Part shown: piece after piece, positions 25,203 to 38,306 of the stretch | How positions within the stretch are numbered: position 1 is the first letter of the stretch | Layout of the letters: each line of letters starts with the position of its first letter | Source: Rachycentron canadum | Taxonomy: Eukaryota; Chordata; Actinopteri; Carangiformes; Rachycentridae | Reading direction: 5' to 3' | Length of the DNA: 64,000 nt | Assembly: GCA_038496675.1 (NCBI GenBank) | Contig: CM076668.1 | Span: forward strand, 2,090,891-2,154,890 | Notes under the pieces: generated by a model | What the model was told of the DNA's origin: nothing | The model's input: only the letters and a program-made list of their open reading frames with translations | Database searches by the model: none | Translations under genes and position numbers: made by a program

Positions 25203-26895
25203 GTCACAGAATTTCCTCTCAGACTGAGAGATCTTGGCCTCAGTCTGCACCACCAGGAGTGAGTTTCTGTCCTGTTTCTACCCTGCTCACCTGAGATTGA
25301 TGCCAAACTTTAAATTAGTGTTTGAACCTCTTTTAATTGTTGTCAGAGAAACTTCAGAGAAAAGTACCTTCACTACTTGGACTCAGCCAGTTGGGTTTTG
25401 GAGCTCATCCAAGTTCACTGCACCTGGCTGACTTATTGTTGGGGCAAAAGCTCTGGGAGACTGGCAAAGATAATAGGTATTATTGGAAAAGAGTGGTTTC
25501 CATTTGCTTAGAGTCAGTTAGTCTGGCATCAAGAGAAGAGAAGAGCCCCGCAATATATCAAAGATTTGCAAAAAAAACATTTGGTCTCCCTGACTGTTAA
25601 CATGGTTCCCTCCATACTGCTTCCTGTTCCTCCTGCTGCTGCTCACCCTCGGCTCAGCTCCCCGTTCTAAAGTTTGGCTTCTTCACACTGAACCAAACAA
25701 GGTCAGAATATTGATGGTGTGTGACTTTAGATGACATGTTACGTCGTCGCACCAGTCCAGCTCTCTCATTGACTGACCCCGTCTGTTGCCTTGGACAGGT
25801 TGTATAACTTGGGTTTATCACTATTCTGACGCACACACCATGGCCGGGGCCAAAGCGGTGGCTGGGGGTCGCACGGGCCACCTCTATAACCTCATCGGCC
25901 ACCCAAAGTGCCCCCCATCACAGTCAGAATGTGATAGGTTGTTGGTCTTGTCAGTATTGATTATGTACAAGTAGAATTGTTTTCTCAAAAAACTAAAACC
26001 AAAACTAACATATTGCAGCTTTGATGCCAAATGATTTATATTTAATTTTAATGCAGGTCTGTACCTGATGTACCTGAGATGCCACTTTTCTGCTTTTGAC
26101 CAGTTGCAGTTGATAAATGGAAAATAAAATCATTGTTGATGACATTTAATCCTCACCCTGCTGGTCCGGTGTCACTCAGTGGTTCTCATCGGTCTCATTG
26201 TTCTCAAAACACTAAGAATTTGAACTGTGCCACTGCCTCTAATATTTGTTCTGCGCAGACCAAAACATACCAGGGTTCACTCAACATTTATCCTAATGTG
26301 CAAACTTAAATAATCTTTAAGCATAGAAGGTCAAAAACGAGTCATATGAATTAGTTTTATAACAGCACAGACAAATGGTTTAGGTATGAGAACCTGTTCA
26401 ACTCTGGATCTTATTTCCTGGGATTATTCCTTTAACACTGAACCGGCCCTAGTGAGGAAACATGAATTTGCAAAAATGTCCCTTGTTCCAATGTGCACAA
26501 GTGGAATTGGTTCTCAGACAATAACACACACATCTACACAAACATGGCTGCTGATGCCTTCAAAGAAGGAAGGAGTGTGTGCAGCCACACCACACTGAAA
26601 GAGAGATACCTTAACACACAGCTGCCTTAAATGAATAGGTTCAGTCCTCCCTCCTTCTCCTCCCTCCTTCTCCTCCACTTGAAGTCAAGTGGCATTTTCA
26701 TTTTGAAATTGCTTCCCGGCCCTTTGTGAATGGAATGGAATTACACTGAAAAGCACTGATTGATTCTTTCTGAACACAATGGTTTTCATCGTGTCGACCC
26801 GCTCGCCTCCTCTCTCTCCGTCGCCTATTGAATCCAGTCAGTGTGCCCATTAGAGTGGTTTCACACTGACTGAATGGGAGGAGGAGAGTGTAAAT

Positions 26896-26897
<2 letters not shown>

Positions 26898-26939
<42 letters not shown>
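26898..26939. repeat. (GT)n microsatellite
   Basis: Perfect 42-base GT run, just 3' of a permuted inverted repeat (26835-26878). Confidence 0.95.
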
Positions 26940-26940
<1 letters not shown>

Positions 26941-28314
26941 AGCATTTTCTGAAGTATTTTAGTCTTCTATCACTCTGTCTCAGAGCAGATACTCTTCTGT
27001 TCCTATAAATATGTCAGTCCACTGCCGTGTTTCAAGATGTCAGTGTGTGTGTTACCAAACGCTCAGTGTGTGTGTTTTTCTTTTTTCTGTTTACTGTTGT
27101 TTGCGTACTAAAGCATAAAGACCCGAGCCAGCCAGTGAAATTGCCCAGTCACTCAAACTTTCTACCTGTAATGAACCTTTGAACAATATGACTGATCAAC
27201 GACCCCAGTTTCTCTTTGGGCAGATACAGATTTTGGGCTGGCAGCAGCTCTGAGCGTGTGAGGGGCAAAAAAGAGACGCAACAGTACAAATCACAACATT
27301 AGACATCTTTTATGTTTTATTATGAGACGTGTCATTTTCAAGTTATTGTGAAACTAAAGTGGAAGAAAGTTCAGATCAATGTTTCTCAAACTACTTCAGA
27401 CCTTAACTAAAATTTAGCCACTGAAATAAAATCCATGGACCACCTAAATCCCAAAATCCACAGAAGCAACAGGAAAATTAGGAAACCTTTGTGGAAAATG
27501 TGTTTGTTTTTTTTTTTCCATTTCGATGTTGTTAGTAGGTAGGTCAGTGACAAAAGGGAAACCAGCAGAGATTCCAGCCAAACAGGAATCAAACAGGAGT
27601 CTCAAAATAATGAGGCATGTCCCTTAAACATTTGGCTGTTTGGCTCAATCCCAGAGCAGGCTAACTGTTAGCTAACTGTTAGCTTCATCCGCATTTCCTC
27701 TAATGACAGCTGATTATTTCCGACGTATATTGTAAAACATAAACTGTCGACTGAAAGTACGTTTCACAAACACTGAAGTCAACAACGCTGTAAAAGACAA
27801 TTAAATCACAATGTTTAAATTTACATATGAGTTGAATAATTATTGAAAACAACACATAGCCCTCTGTGGTCACTCTCACACAGTCGGAGAAACATCACAT
27901 TAAAGAGGAAGTTTTAACATCTAATTCACTTGTGGACCACTCCTTGAGAAAGGCTGGTTCAGATGACAGGCACTGCATCGAGATAGCAGTGCACCAACAA
28001 CGCTCTTGACCACAGCTCACTATAGGACCAACACGCCAACGGGCGTCAATGCATTTGGTATTTAAAGACCGTGGGCGCTGGGCGGGAAAATCTGACACTT
28101 GCTTTGCGGTTTGCAAGAAACGACACTTAGTGTCCTTCCTTCTTCAGTGAGCGCTGTTGTTACACTGGCTCACAGACTGATTTCCTTCCCCTGTTAACCA
28201 ATGAGAGACTCTTCTCCACCTGGACCAGGTCTCTTGCAAATACAAATGCATGAGATTCTTAACAGCATTTCCTCACTTTGTGTTATTGTTGCCTTGATTC
28301 TTATTACTTTGTGC

Positions 28315-28400
28315 TGTGTATATAAATGGGTGTGTGAGTGAATGAGGAAGTTATTGCTTTTACCATGTAAAGTACTTTGTGTTTGTCTGAAAACTTCTGT
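28315..28400. repeat. Possible LINE 3' tail fragment
   Basis: 'gtgtgagtgaatgaggaag' followed by 'tgtaaagtactttgtgtttgtctg' resembles 3' ends of fish LINE/SINE elements. Short and diverged. Confidence 0.3.
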
Positions 28401-29145
28401 CGATTGATTGATTTAGATATTTTGTATTTTATCTTTGCGTTGTTGTTTGACTCTGATGCTCAAGAAGAAGAAGCTCAGTTCATTTTCAATGATTTATTTG
28501 AGCAGAAACTAAAGACATTTCCATCAAGGTTTCCTCTGATACTTCACTTTCCTTTTTGTTGTGCTTCTCTAAATATTCTGCGGCTGCAGCCGAGAAGTCT
28601 CTGTCATCCTCCTCTATCTCAAGGTTAGAGGCTGAGGTGGTGTTTGCCAACTTATACCAGACTGTTTAAGAGTTTCACATGGAGCTGATTTGCTCATTGT
28701 CGTTCCTGCCTATGTGGAGATTTTGCGGCGAGCGTTTCTCTCCACTGTGAAGCAGCAGCATCATCATTCAGAGGCTGGACTCTGGAGTCACTCAAAGTAC
28801 CGTTCACTGCTAAAGCATGAGACAACATGAGCGCAGAACTCTCCTGTAATTGAAGATCTAGGGGAATTAGAAGATGGTTGACGGCCAATGAGAGTATAAA
28901 CGTGGAAACTGCTAAGTGAACGTTACATTAAATTGAGCGTTACCCTCTGTGTAAATGTCAGCCTGCTGCCACGTCTGTGTTTATCCTCTGTTCTGGTGTA
29001 GCTTCTCATCTAATTGTGATAGTGGGATGATTCAAGTATTTATTTAACGGCTGTGTAATCTTCATGCATCTATGTTCTATATCTGTGCGAGCTGTTTTAT
29101 TCTGTATACTGTGCTGATATTCTTGCAGTCCTACGCACATTGAGT

Positions 29146-29195
29146 TTAGTTTTTGTTTGTTTGTTTGTTTGTTTGTTTGTTTGTTTGTTTGTTTG
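29146..29195. repeat. (TTTG)n microsatellite
   Basis: About 12 tetranucleotide units; the same motif recurs at 50122-50174. Confidence 0.95.
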
Positions 29196-29320
29196 CTTGT
29201 TGTCTTTTTAGTTTTGTTTCGTGTGCTTCTCCTGGCGAACGTTGCCCATTTTGTAGTTGCCGATACTGTGCTGCCTGGAGTTCTGGATGTGAATCCCTTC
29301 TCAGCTTGTGTAGTTGCACC

Positions 29321-29327
<7 letters not shown>

Positions 29328-29409
<82 letters not shown>

Positions 29410-29418
29410 CGTGCGTGC
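29328..29418. repeat. (GT)n microsatellite, about 45 units with GC end
   Basis: About 91 bases, among the longest GT tracts in the window, ending in GTGC units. Confidence 0.95.
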
Positions 29419-29833
29419 TTGTTCTAATGTAAGAAAATCCAAAAATGAATACATTAAAAATGTGAATAGGAGATATCTAGTCCAGAGGAGGACATTAAAA
29501 TAATCTAATAATTAACTGTATTAAAATAGAGTTTTAATACAACTGTATCAAAATACAGTGAGTAAATTGTGATTTTTTTTTTCCAGATGAAGGAGGTGGT
29601 TTAATATGTCCATTGGTCCGTTATTTCTTTATTTATCATTGATAATGGCGACATATACAGTTTTGTTAGGTGAGCCTAACCACACCTTGAACACCTCTGT
29701 CTGGGACTCGTTCAGTTGTGTTGTGTGGAGGCAGTCTGGATAGCTCTGTCCGTTCAGCACCATGGACAGCTACAGGTGGAGCTGGTGTGTCGTACGAGGG
29801 GAAAGTTGTGTTTTTCTAGAAAAGACTGAGGCT

Positions 29834-29956
29834 GTGAAGTGAAGCCAAAGCTGAAGAGCCTTAAACCTTCATTCTGTCTAATGACCATCAGGGGGCGACT
29901 CCACTGGTTGTTAAAGTCTATGGGAAAATGTCCCTACTTCTCCCTTGAGTTATTAC
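29834..29956 (-). repeat. Repeat A, partial copy (left member of a pair)
   Basis: Carries only the block 'gaagagccttaaaccttcattctgtctaatgaccatcagggggcgactccactggttgttaaag' through 'cctacttctcccttgag'. Separated by about 134 bases from a second partial copy at 30091-30349. Confidence 0.75.
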
Positions 29957-30090
29957 ATGAGTACACAACACAACACAACATTACACAGTAGCATAACCTA
30001 CTAAAGCAACTGACAGCTTTTCTTATTCAACTTGATTTATATTTTGACTTATTGAGAGAGAAAAAGACACACACACTTTTTAACAGTCAA
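29957..30090. repeat. Spacer between paired repeat A copies, duplicated at 45.9 kb
   Basis: 'acacaacacaacattacacag', 'gcataa', 'actgac-gcttttcttatt' and 'tgatttatattttga-ttattgag' also occur in the same order at about 45882-46030, immediately beside another repeat A. Confidence 0.75.
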
Positions 30091-30349
30091 ACATACACTG
30101 TCTATGAAAGTGGTCATAGACTCTGGGTCTGATTAGTGAAGCCAGTGCTGAAGAACCTTAAACCTGCTTTCTATCTAATGTAAAGTCACATTGTATTGAA
30201 GACTATGGGAAAGTGGTCCTGTTTCTCACTTGATCTCAGTAATACAACATTCAGTTGGTCTCTAGTCTCTAGTTTCAAGTCGTCTTCAATACACATGATG
30301 TTGTGGATGCTTGAAAACTGCAGTTCACAAACCAATGGGGTGACGTCAG
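30091..30349 (-). repeat. Repeat A, partial copy (right member of a pair)
   Basis: Begins at the family end ('acatacactgtctatgaaag') and ends at 'accaatggggtgacgtca', with the middle deleted. It retains an intact TGACGTCA at 30341-30348. Confidence 0.75.
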
Positions 30350-30674
30350 ACAGCAGAGGAAAGTAAAGTTTAGGATTAGCTTTGCTGTTGTTTACACATA
30401 CACTCAATCACACAGCCATTTACTGGCTTATTTAACCACACACACATACGCACACACAAACACTCATTTATTGACTCATTTAATCACTCTCACACTCCCT
30501 CAGTTTTATCTTCACTCACTTGCTCACACACAATTTCACACTGGCAAAATCACAACTGACAATCTTGGTCTCACACACGCACACTCTAATAAACACGCAC
30601 CTCCTGTTCAAACTGGTGTAAGTCAGATTGTAATGAAATGACGCAAATTTACAAAGATCTCTCTTCCTATGCTG

Positions 30675-30676
<2 letters not shown>

Positions 30677-30732
<56 letters not shown>
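30677..30732. repeat. (AC)n microsatellite
   Basis: Perfect 56-base AC run. Confidence 0.95.
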
Positions 30733-30734
<2 letters not shown>

Positions 30735-33277
30735 ATGAAAGCTATGATTCAGTTGCACTAAAGGAATCTGGAAATGAAGCGGCGACCTCCTGCTCAGGGC
30801 TCAGTACATGTGGTATGCTAATGGTTTACATCATAAATGTTTAATTCTAAGGAGCGAGTGGAGGGGGGAGGGGCTGGTGTGTGTCAGAGAGAGAGAGAGT
30901 GAGAAAGCGAGGCATGGGTGAGCAAGTGATTTTTATCTGCATGCAATTGACTGATGACACAGTGTGTGTGTGCGTGCGTAAGTGCGTGCATCTGTGTGTG
31001 TGTGTGTTTGTGTGTGCGTGGCAGAGCATCTTTGTTTGTATTATTTGATGTGCTTAATTTAAAAAGGACAGTAACAAATGTCCAGAGTAAAGGGAGGGGA
31101 CAGTCATTATTTGGGTTCATCCTCTGAGGACACTGGTGTCTGGTTTCATGTGTGTTTCTGTTTTGTCGTCCCACACGTGTTTAGGTGTGTGACTAGTTGC
31201 CAATACAATGAACCTCATCATCAAGATTTATCTGTAACATTTCTCTTCAGCGTTGAATAAACCCCCTGGAAAATAACGATGAAACCCTGAAGACGGGCCA
31301 GAGGACGTCACAAATATATTTTCCACCTCCAATATTAGCATGTCTTTGTATGTCTGTATGTGGTATTTAGTTTTCTAAGTGTTTTTAAATGAAATATCAA
31401 ATGGCAGGTGTGCAGACATGAATTTCACGTCTGGTTGTTTGTAAGTGACCAGTTGTGATACGATGTGAATTTCATCAAAAAGAAATTTGAAGAAATTGAT
31501 ATTTTCAGTAACATTGAAGATGAAAAAAGAAGAAAAGTTAAAACATATAATTTAACAAAATGTAAAAAAAAAAAAAAAAATCATGTCCAAAGACTTTGCA
31601 AGGTGACTTACAGATGGAAAACAAAGTTAAATTATAACTTTAATAATATTAACTTTGGCATAAAAGCCAGCAAAGGTAGAAAACTGCTGCTGCAGAGCAA
31701 CTTACACCTGTGTGTGGTTTAGTGTGTGTGTCTGTGTGTGTGTGTGTGTGTGTGCGCGCCTGTGTGTCATGGTAAGGAAATGGAGAGAGATGGGTGGTTA
31801 CTGATGCTTAGAAGGCCACAGAGATTAGTTTTGCCTGGGGCGCATGTCTCTCTTTCTTTCTCTCTCACTCTCTCTCGTTCTCTCACTCTCCCTCCATTCT
31901 TTTTCTATGTCTCTCATACCCTTGCCCCACCCCTCTTTAATGGTGGGAGGCTTGAATTTTTTTTTTAATTTGTCACACCATAAAAATAAAGTCCATTTTC
32001 CACATCAGGGAGCTTAAGGGCTGACAAATGTTACTGGGGCAGAGTGACAGAGGAGGAAACCAACCAGAGAGAGGCCTTACATTGTGATGTGTGTGTGTGT
32101 ATACATGTGTGTGTGCAAATGTGTGTTAAGCAGTTAGTGTATTTGAGCTGAAGTGCACTGATGCATCAAACGCAATCTACCTGAATATTCAGTTTATGTG
32201 GACACGTTTGTGTGTCCATTGTGAGTCTACGTGTAGTTTGTTTTGTGTGTGTGTGTGCACCTTGTGCTTGTGTATAGTACAGTTTGTGTACTGAATAAGT
32301 GCCACTAGGCTGATATTTATGTCATTGCTGCTGACTGCTACACTGAGCTAAAATAAAAAAAAGTTACAATTTCACTTTTCTGTAAATGCTAAGTCAGTGA
32401 GATGGAGACGCACACAACCAAAATTATCTCTTCAAAATGCACAATGGACAAAATAAAACATGTTCCATGCAATGAAAAAAATAACATCTAGTTAATTTAC
32501 TGGGTGACTGTTTATTGCTTCCTCTGTGTGATGGATTGCTTTTTGAAGATGATGGATGAGTGGGAAAAGATTTTTAATTAAAGTGGTCACTTGTTTTGGG
32601 AGATCATTAAAGCAGCTGGCACACGCTCACCCCTTCATTCATACTTCTCGTCTACGAGAGAAGAGTCATCGCTTCATCTCGCCTCCTGCAACATCACATC
32701 TTCTGTTGTGCATCATGAGCTGTCACTTCACCCTAACGCTAACATCTGGACATGAAGTTGGATTTTGTTCCTTAAATCAACATGAGAAACGGACTTAAAG
32801 GTGTCGTTTACAGAGGAAGAGTGGATATATATAAATATCAAGGGAACTGCAAACAAGGCTGATAGAACTCAAAATGATTAATAGTCTCCTGGACATCATT
32901 CAGGCTGCAAAGCTGTTTGTGACAGTTCAGAGTGTTCGAGGTGTCATGTCGAAGTTGGTGCTCGAGTGCTCATTATTAGGAGCTGCCCAAACATTTAGTG
33001 TGTTTGTCTGCTCTGCATATTATTCAACTATATTAAATTCCTTCCTCCCTGACGTACGTTGGAACTTCATTTTGGAAGTCATGGTCAAAGAATGGAACGC
33101 TCCTGCTGCACCAGCGTCTTCTTCAGGGCACACTTCTCTTGGTCACCTTGCAGCAGGAGAAAAATGGTCATATAGGCTGCACAAGAGGGTTGAAGAGTAT
33201 CATTGAAATGGGGGTAGTATGAGAAAGTACCTTTCTTTTATAAAGGTTTCTGTATTTAAAAAAGTAGACACAAACCA
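30733..33277. other. Unique DNA with short GT runs, no gene seen
   Basis: Short GT tracts near 30961-31020, 31722-31755 and 32088-32120, poly-A near 31564, and CT-rich 31848-31895. Nothing coding recognised. Confidence 0.5.
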
Positions 33278-33760
33278 CCGTGACGTCACCCACCGGTTTG
33301 TGAAATGCTGATTTGAAGCCTCCAGGTTGTTATTTGGCTGTCAGCCATCTTGGTTTTTTGAAACCAGAAGAAACCATATTTGGAAGAGAAGGTGGAGCTG
33401 AGGAGGAGTGAGGGGTGGAGCTGACCTGCTCTGTACTCTATCCTGATTGTGTGGTACAGTCTGTCAATCACTCAGGAGCCACGCCCCCTAATTCATCCCC
33501 TGCTTTATTGGTTATTTTCCTCTAAATGGACCATCATCTAAAAAATAAACATCATGTTGTATTGAAGACTTGAAACTAGAGACTGAGACCATAAACTCAT
33601 TAGGAAAACGTTTACTGAGCTAATAAATCAAGAGAGAAGTAGGGACATTTTCCCATAGACTTCAATACAATCTGACTTCTTTGACAACCAGTGGAGTCGC
33701 CCCCTGATGGACATTAGAGAGAGTCTTTGTCCACTTTCAGGCCCAGTGTCTCTTCAGCTG
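33278..33760 (+). repeat. Repeat A copy, near full length
   Basis: Starts with GTGACGTCACCCACCGGTTT (perfect CRE palindrome TGACGTCA at 33281-33288) and contains all the ordered family blocks through 'ccagtggagtcgccccctgatgg'. I use it as the reference orientation for the family. Confidence 0.8.
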
Positions 33761-34487
33761 GGTTTGTGATCCTGCGTGTACTTTTTCGAGTGAGTTGGTC
33801 GTCGTATTAATATTATTTCCCTTCTATGTTACGTTCACTTATGATGAACAGCATATTTTATTTATCCTGAAATCAATAATCTCTGAATCATTCATCACTG
33901 AGACGTTTAGCAGATGCTGGTTTTGGTCAGTGTTCTCTGCGAAGGCAGCGTTGGAATGGCGTTCCTGAACAACTCAACAGATCAACGTCAGCTGTTGTCA
34001 CACTGATGTTAACTTTAGACGTCGGACGCCAGCTGCGTGCATGCTGGGTAAAGATTCTGTCACGTCTAGATTCAGTGTGACCATAAAGAGGAAATAAAAA
34101 TAATTCATGTCATTTCTGTATTGATTCAGGATTCTTGTAAAATTGATGGTGTCCACTAAACACTGCAGACAACGCGTCTTCAAAAGGAGAAGTGACTCTA
34201 GCTACAACACTTATTTCACTGATTGTACTTTGTTTCTTACTCATTTCTTTTCATTTTATAAAGAAATTAAGCATTTAGTCTCTAAATAGTAACTTTTTTT
34301 TTCCATGATTGACACAGGTCTGAGAAACCTGTTGATCGTCTCAGCAACACAGAAACCACCTGATTATAGGTTATATATTTCATACTCAGCGGAAAGTCAC
34401 TGTGTGTGTGTGTGTCTCAGTTCAAAAACAAATGAAATTGTTTGACTTCTACTTGACATCATATTAGTGCGAACTAACCCTAAAAAC

Positions 34488-34489
<2 letters not shown>

Positions 34490-34540
<51 letters not shown>
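34490..34540. repeat. (GT)n microsatellite
   Basis: Perfect 51-base run. Confidence 0.95.
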
Positions 34541-34542
<2 letters not shown>

Positions 34543-35077
34543 CTGCTGCATGTGGAGACAGTGGCATCGTAGAGAAAGAAATACATCAGAAATGATTTTA
34601 ATTTTAGCAACACGCCAGCAACACAACTAATGTGAATACACAGCCATGCTTCTCGGCAGCAGGTCAGCGACGGCAGGCACCTGCTTTGCCTAACACTCGA
34701 CCCTGTTCAGGTTCTCAATCAGATCCTTTCTCCCTCTGTGTCACACTCTGATGTGAACCTTGAACCAACGCTCTCTTCATGGTACTGGCTCTTTATGATG
34801 GTGAGTAGATGTGTCACCATGCGTCCCCACTTTTTTTATTTATTTTTGTAGCTGCTGCTGTATGTTTCTGAATGAGAGAGAAAAAGAGAGAGAGAGAGAG
34901 AGTGTAAACCTGGAGTGTGTGCAAAGGGCTCTTCACAGGAGGTGGATGGAGGATGATGAATTGGACGAGAGGCGGTGTGGATGTGGAGAATTTAGTTAAG
35001 TAATAAGTGAAAAATGTTCGCTCCTGAATAATTGATTGCCCCCCCATCCCCACCCCTCCCCTCCCAGCCCCCCACCC

Positions 35078-35109
35078 NNNNNNNNNNNNNNNNNNNNNNN
35101 NNNNNNNNN
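35078..35109. other. Assembly gap (32 N)
   Basis: Unknown bases between a C-rich stretch (35040-35077) and a GT run, a typical place for sequencing or assembly failure. True length is unknown. Confidence 0.99.
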
Positions 35110-38035
35110 TGTGTGTGTGTGTGTGCGCGCGCACACGTGTGTGTGTTTTAGCAGACATCAACTCTTTCACACACACTCTGGAGAAATACAAACACATTTA
35201 ACACATCCTTCCTTCTCTCTCTCTCACTCTAATGTCCTGTGATAAGATGCAGAGTAAACTTACAATTTTCAGAAATATTTCTCACATTTTTTTCTGTTTC
35301 CTCTGTGAGGAAAAAAAAAAAGTCCTTTAATCAAAAGTGCCTTTCATTTGCTCTGGGTCCCTCTGTGGTTTCACAGCCTCTCACTTTCATTTAATGTCTT
35401 ATTCATGACGGTCATGTTCGCTACGTCTCCTCAGCCTGTCCTCGCACAGCAACGCCCTCCCACCCCCCACCCCCCGCCCCAACCCTCCCTTTGCCCCACT
35501 CTCTTCACATTCAAGAGTCCCGTACCATCTCGTTACATGGAATATGAATCTGCAGCGCGATGCGTCGCATCATCTACAGATGTGTCATAATGTGAGTGAG
35601 GGGGGCACAAGTAAAACTCTGCAAGCTGCTGTCCGAGCCTCAGACCCCTCGAACCCATTGTACCTGAACTCATCAGCTTTATGTGTGTTTGATGATTAAT
35701 CGTGTAAAAAAAAAGGCTGTAGGTTTGTGCAGCTTTTCTCTTCAACAGAGGGCTTGAGTGCAAATCTAGTGCAACCTATAGTCACGATTAATATATTTAT
35801 GTAAAATGCACAAATATAATGCATTAAAACATAGTGGAATATTCCTCTCACCCTGAGAAAGAAAACAAATCCAAACTATTGAATAATATATAGTAATGTT
35901 TGGCCTCTAGTCTCTGACCCTCCCTGCAGCGTAATGTTTAAGACTACACGAAGGGGGGACTGTAATGATTATGAAAATAAAATTTCCTCCACCTTCCAGG
36001 TGAATCAGGAGTCAGAGTCTACAGCTGCACAGTGGGGTGGAGGTGTGTAGGTGAGGTGTTATAGGGCAGAAGCAGTGCTGATGCTTCACTGAGCAGAGAG
36101 AAGAGTCTTTGAATGTAAGGACGCTGCAGCTCACAGGGACTTTCAGACAGAAGGTGACAACGCCACCGCTTCGCTCTAAAACCTGTTGTTTCCAGTGGCT
36201 TTTGCAGCGCCATGATGGTTTGTAGTGCAGTGACGTCTCTGTACCTGAGTGCACGATGGCTTCTTCCTTACCGCTCCCTTTCCTCTCATCATGAGTAATG
36301 CTAACGCTTGACTATTAGCACAGCAGAGACACATCTTTGTTGCTGACAACAACAGACTTTAAATGCAGCAGGAGCTTCGTCCCACTAGAAGATTGGAAAC
36401 TGCACCTATTTTTGCCCCGGCAGGCATCACTTATTCACTCCAAGTTGAGCTGTGACCAGCCACCACCAGTCAAGCCAGTCCGGTGCAGCGCAAATATGCA
36501 GTGTTTGTTTCCATGATGTTAATGTAATATTTAACCCAGATCCACTGACCATGTATCACCATCATCATCATCAATCACTGTGCCTCCCAGTTGTTAGCCA
36601 ATGAAAAGCTTCACGTTGAGCAGCTGCAGAAAATGTTGGGTTTGCATCAGCAGCAACTTAACGCAGTTCTGATGCAGTTGTGTGAACAGTAATGAGGTCT
36701 AACAAGATCTCACAGTGCAAACACATACAGGCATAGAGCCTTTGTTACAAAAGCAGTGAGAGCTGAACCCTTCAGGAGCGTGAAGGTGCTTGGATTTTTG
36801 GATGAGAGGCGGGTTTGTTTTAAGAGGCAAAAGCATCACAGGGTGATCCCGGTCGGCCCCAGTCGGCCCAGGTTGAAACAGCCCAGGTTAAGAGCAGTGA
36901 TTCCCTGCAGTGAGGCACGAGTGGAAACGTGCACGGCTTGAACTTTCCTGACATGAATGACTTCTACTTGTAGTTGAATGTTATAATCCTCTGTGGGCTG
37001 TCACAGGTGTGTCACACTCATAATCACCTGCCTCCATGTTGTCACAGGAAGAAATCAACTCACTGAGCTCTGGGAGGCGAAAAGCTCTTTGTCTCCAGTG
37101 TTTTATCCACATTGGTGCATCTGTGCATCTCTGACACTCAGGACGTATTTACAGTACGTGATGGAGCAAACAGGGAGCACCTGCCTCTCAGAGCCAGCAT
37201 TCATAAAGATCATCTTTATCCCACGAAGCATGAATATCATCCCTTTAACTTTATTGTGGGAGGGGGAGATGGCAGAGAAAAACTTCAACACAGCACCCAG
37301 TAGTTTCCTCTTTTATGACTCCCTCTGACTTTTAGGGATATTAACACCTGACGTGATGAATTGTTCGCTGGTAAGAGGAGGAAAAGATTTCACACACACA
37401 CTCAGGTGTTCGTAGTACTACAGTATATACAGAGAGAGGAGGAGCAGTGTGATATTAGAGTGAATGGAAATGAAAAGTACTTCTCTCCGGACTAATCCTG
37501 CCCACGTCAGCACTCCTGAGCCCAGAGTCCCTCCAGCCCCTCAGTGATGGGTAGATATCACCTCACAACACACACTCACTCAGGCTGCACACACTGCAAC
37601 ATACACACTCAATTAAAGTTTGACCTTTTATCCTCTCTGGGCACTGAAGGAGTGTCTGAGCAGGTGTCTCTGTGTGTCACTGAAATAATGTGAGCATGAT
37701 GAACTGCATGTGTGCTGTATGTGAAGGGGCACGCTCACAAATGTACACCGAAGAAAAATATGAATGCAACATTTTTGTTTTTCTTCCCATCTTCAAGGAT
37801 CAAGGAAGGATGTGAAGGAGAGGTCATAAGGACTTAGGAAAAGACAACAATGGTGCAAAAAAGAATGTTTCTTTTTAAACTTTTGATAGAAATCTTGAAA
37901 TAAAATAACATGAAAACAATAGGCTGCAGTTAGAGAAAGTTGAATGATGAATTGACTATTAAATAAATCTCATGTCATTCAGATCATTAGCACCCGTTAC
38001 ACGAAGGACATGATAGAAGGGTGAACCCCTCCATG

Positions 38036-38306
38036 ACGATGTTTGAAGCCTCCAGTTTGTAATTTGGCCGTCTTGGTTTTTGAAACCGGCAGGAACCACA
38101 TCTGGAGGAGAAGGTGGAGCTGAGGAGGAGTGAGGGGTGGATCTGACCTGCTCTGTACTCTATCCTGATTGTCAGACAGGTCGCAGTGGTCTGCCTGACT
38201 TTATGGTCTATTTTCCTCTAAAAGGAACCATCTGCCATTTTCCCATAGACTTCAATACAATCTTCTTTTAATAACCAGTGGAGTCGCCCCCTGATGGTCA
38301 TCTACT
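38036..38306 (+). repeat. Repeat A, internally deleted copy
   Basis: Shares the 'gtttgaagcctccag' to 'ctatcctgattgtcagacagg' half and the 'cccatagacttcaatacaatct' to 'gtcgccccctgatggtcat' end. The middle, about 150 bases, is missing. Confidence 0.75.

Larger units (their letters stand above)
22801..29145. other. Unique DNA with GT runs, no gene seen
   Basis: 24400-24600 is a low-repeat block (GGCGCTAATCGCTAATCAC) that could be conserved. 26830-26880 has a permuted inverted repeat. 27895-28130 carries a GC-rich piece of unknown origin. Otherwise nondescript. Confidence 0.45.
33761..38035. other. Unique DNA, GT run and assembly gap, no gene seen
   Basis: Contains the GT run at 34490, GA run near 34877, gap at 35078 and C-rich 35455-35495. 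A 13-base palindrome GATGCGTCGCATC occurs near 35558. No exon recognised. Confidence 0.5.
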
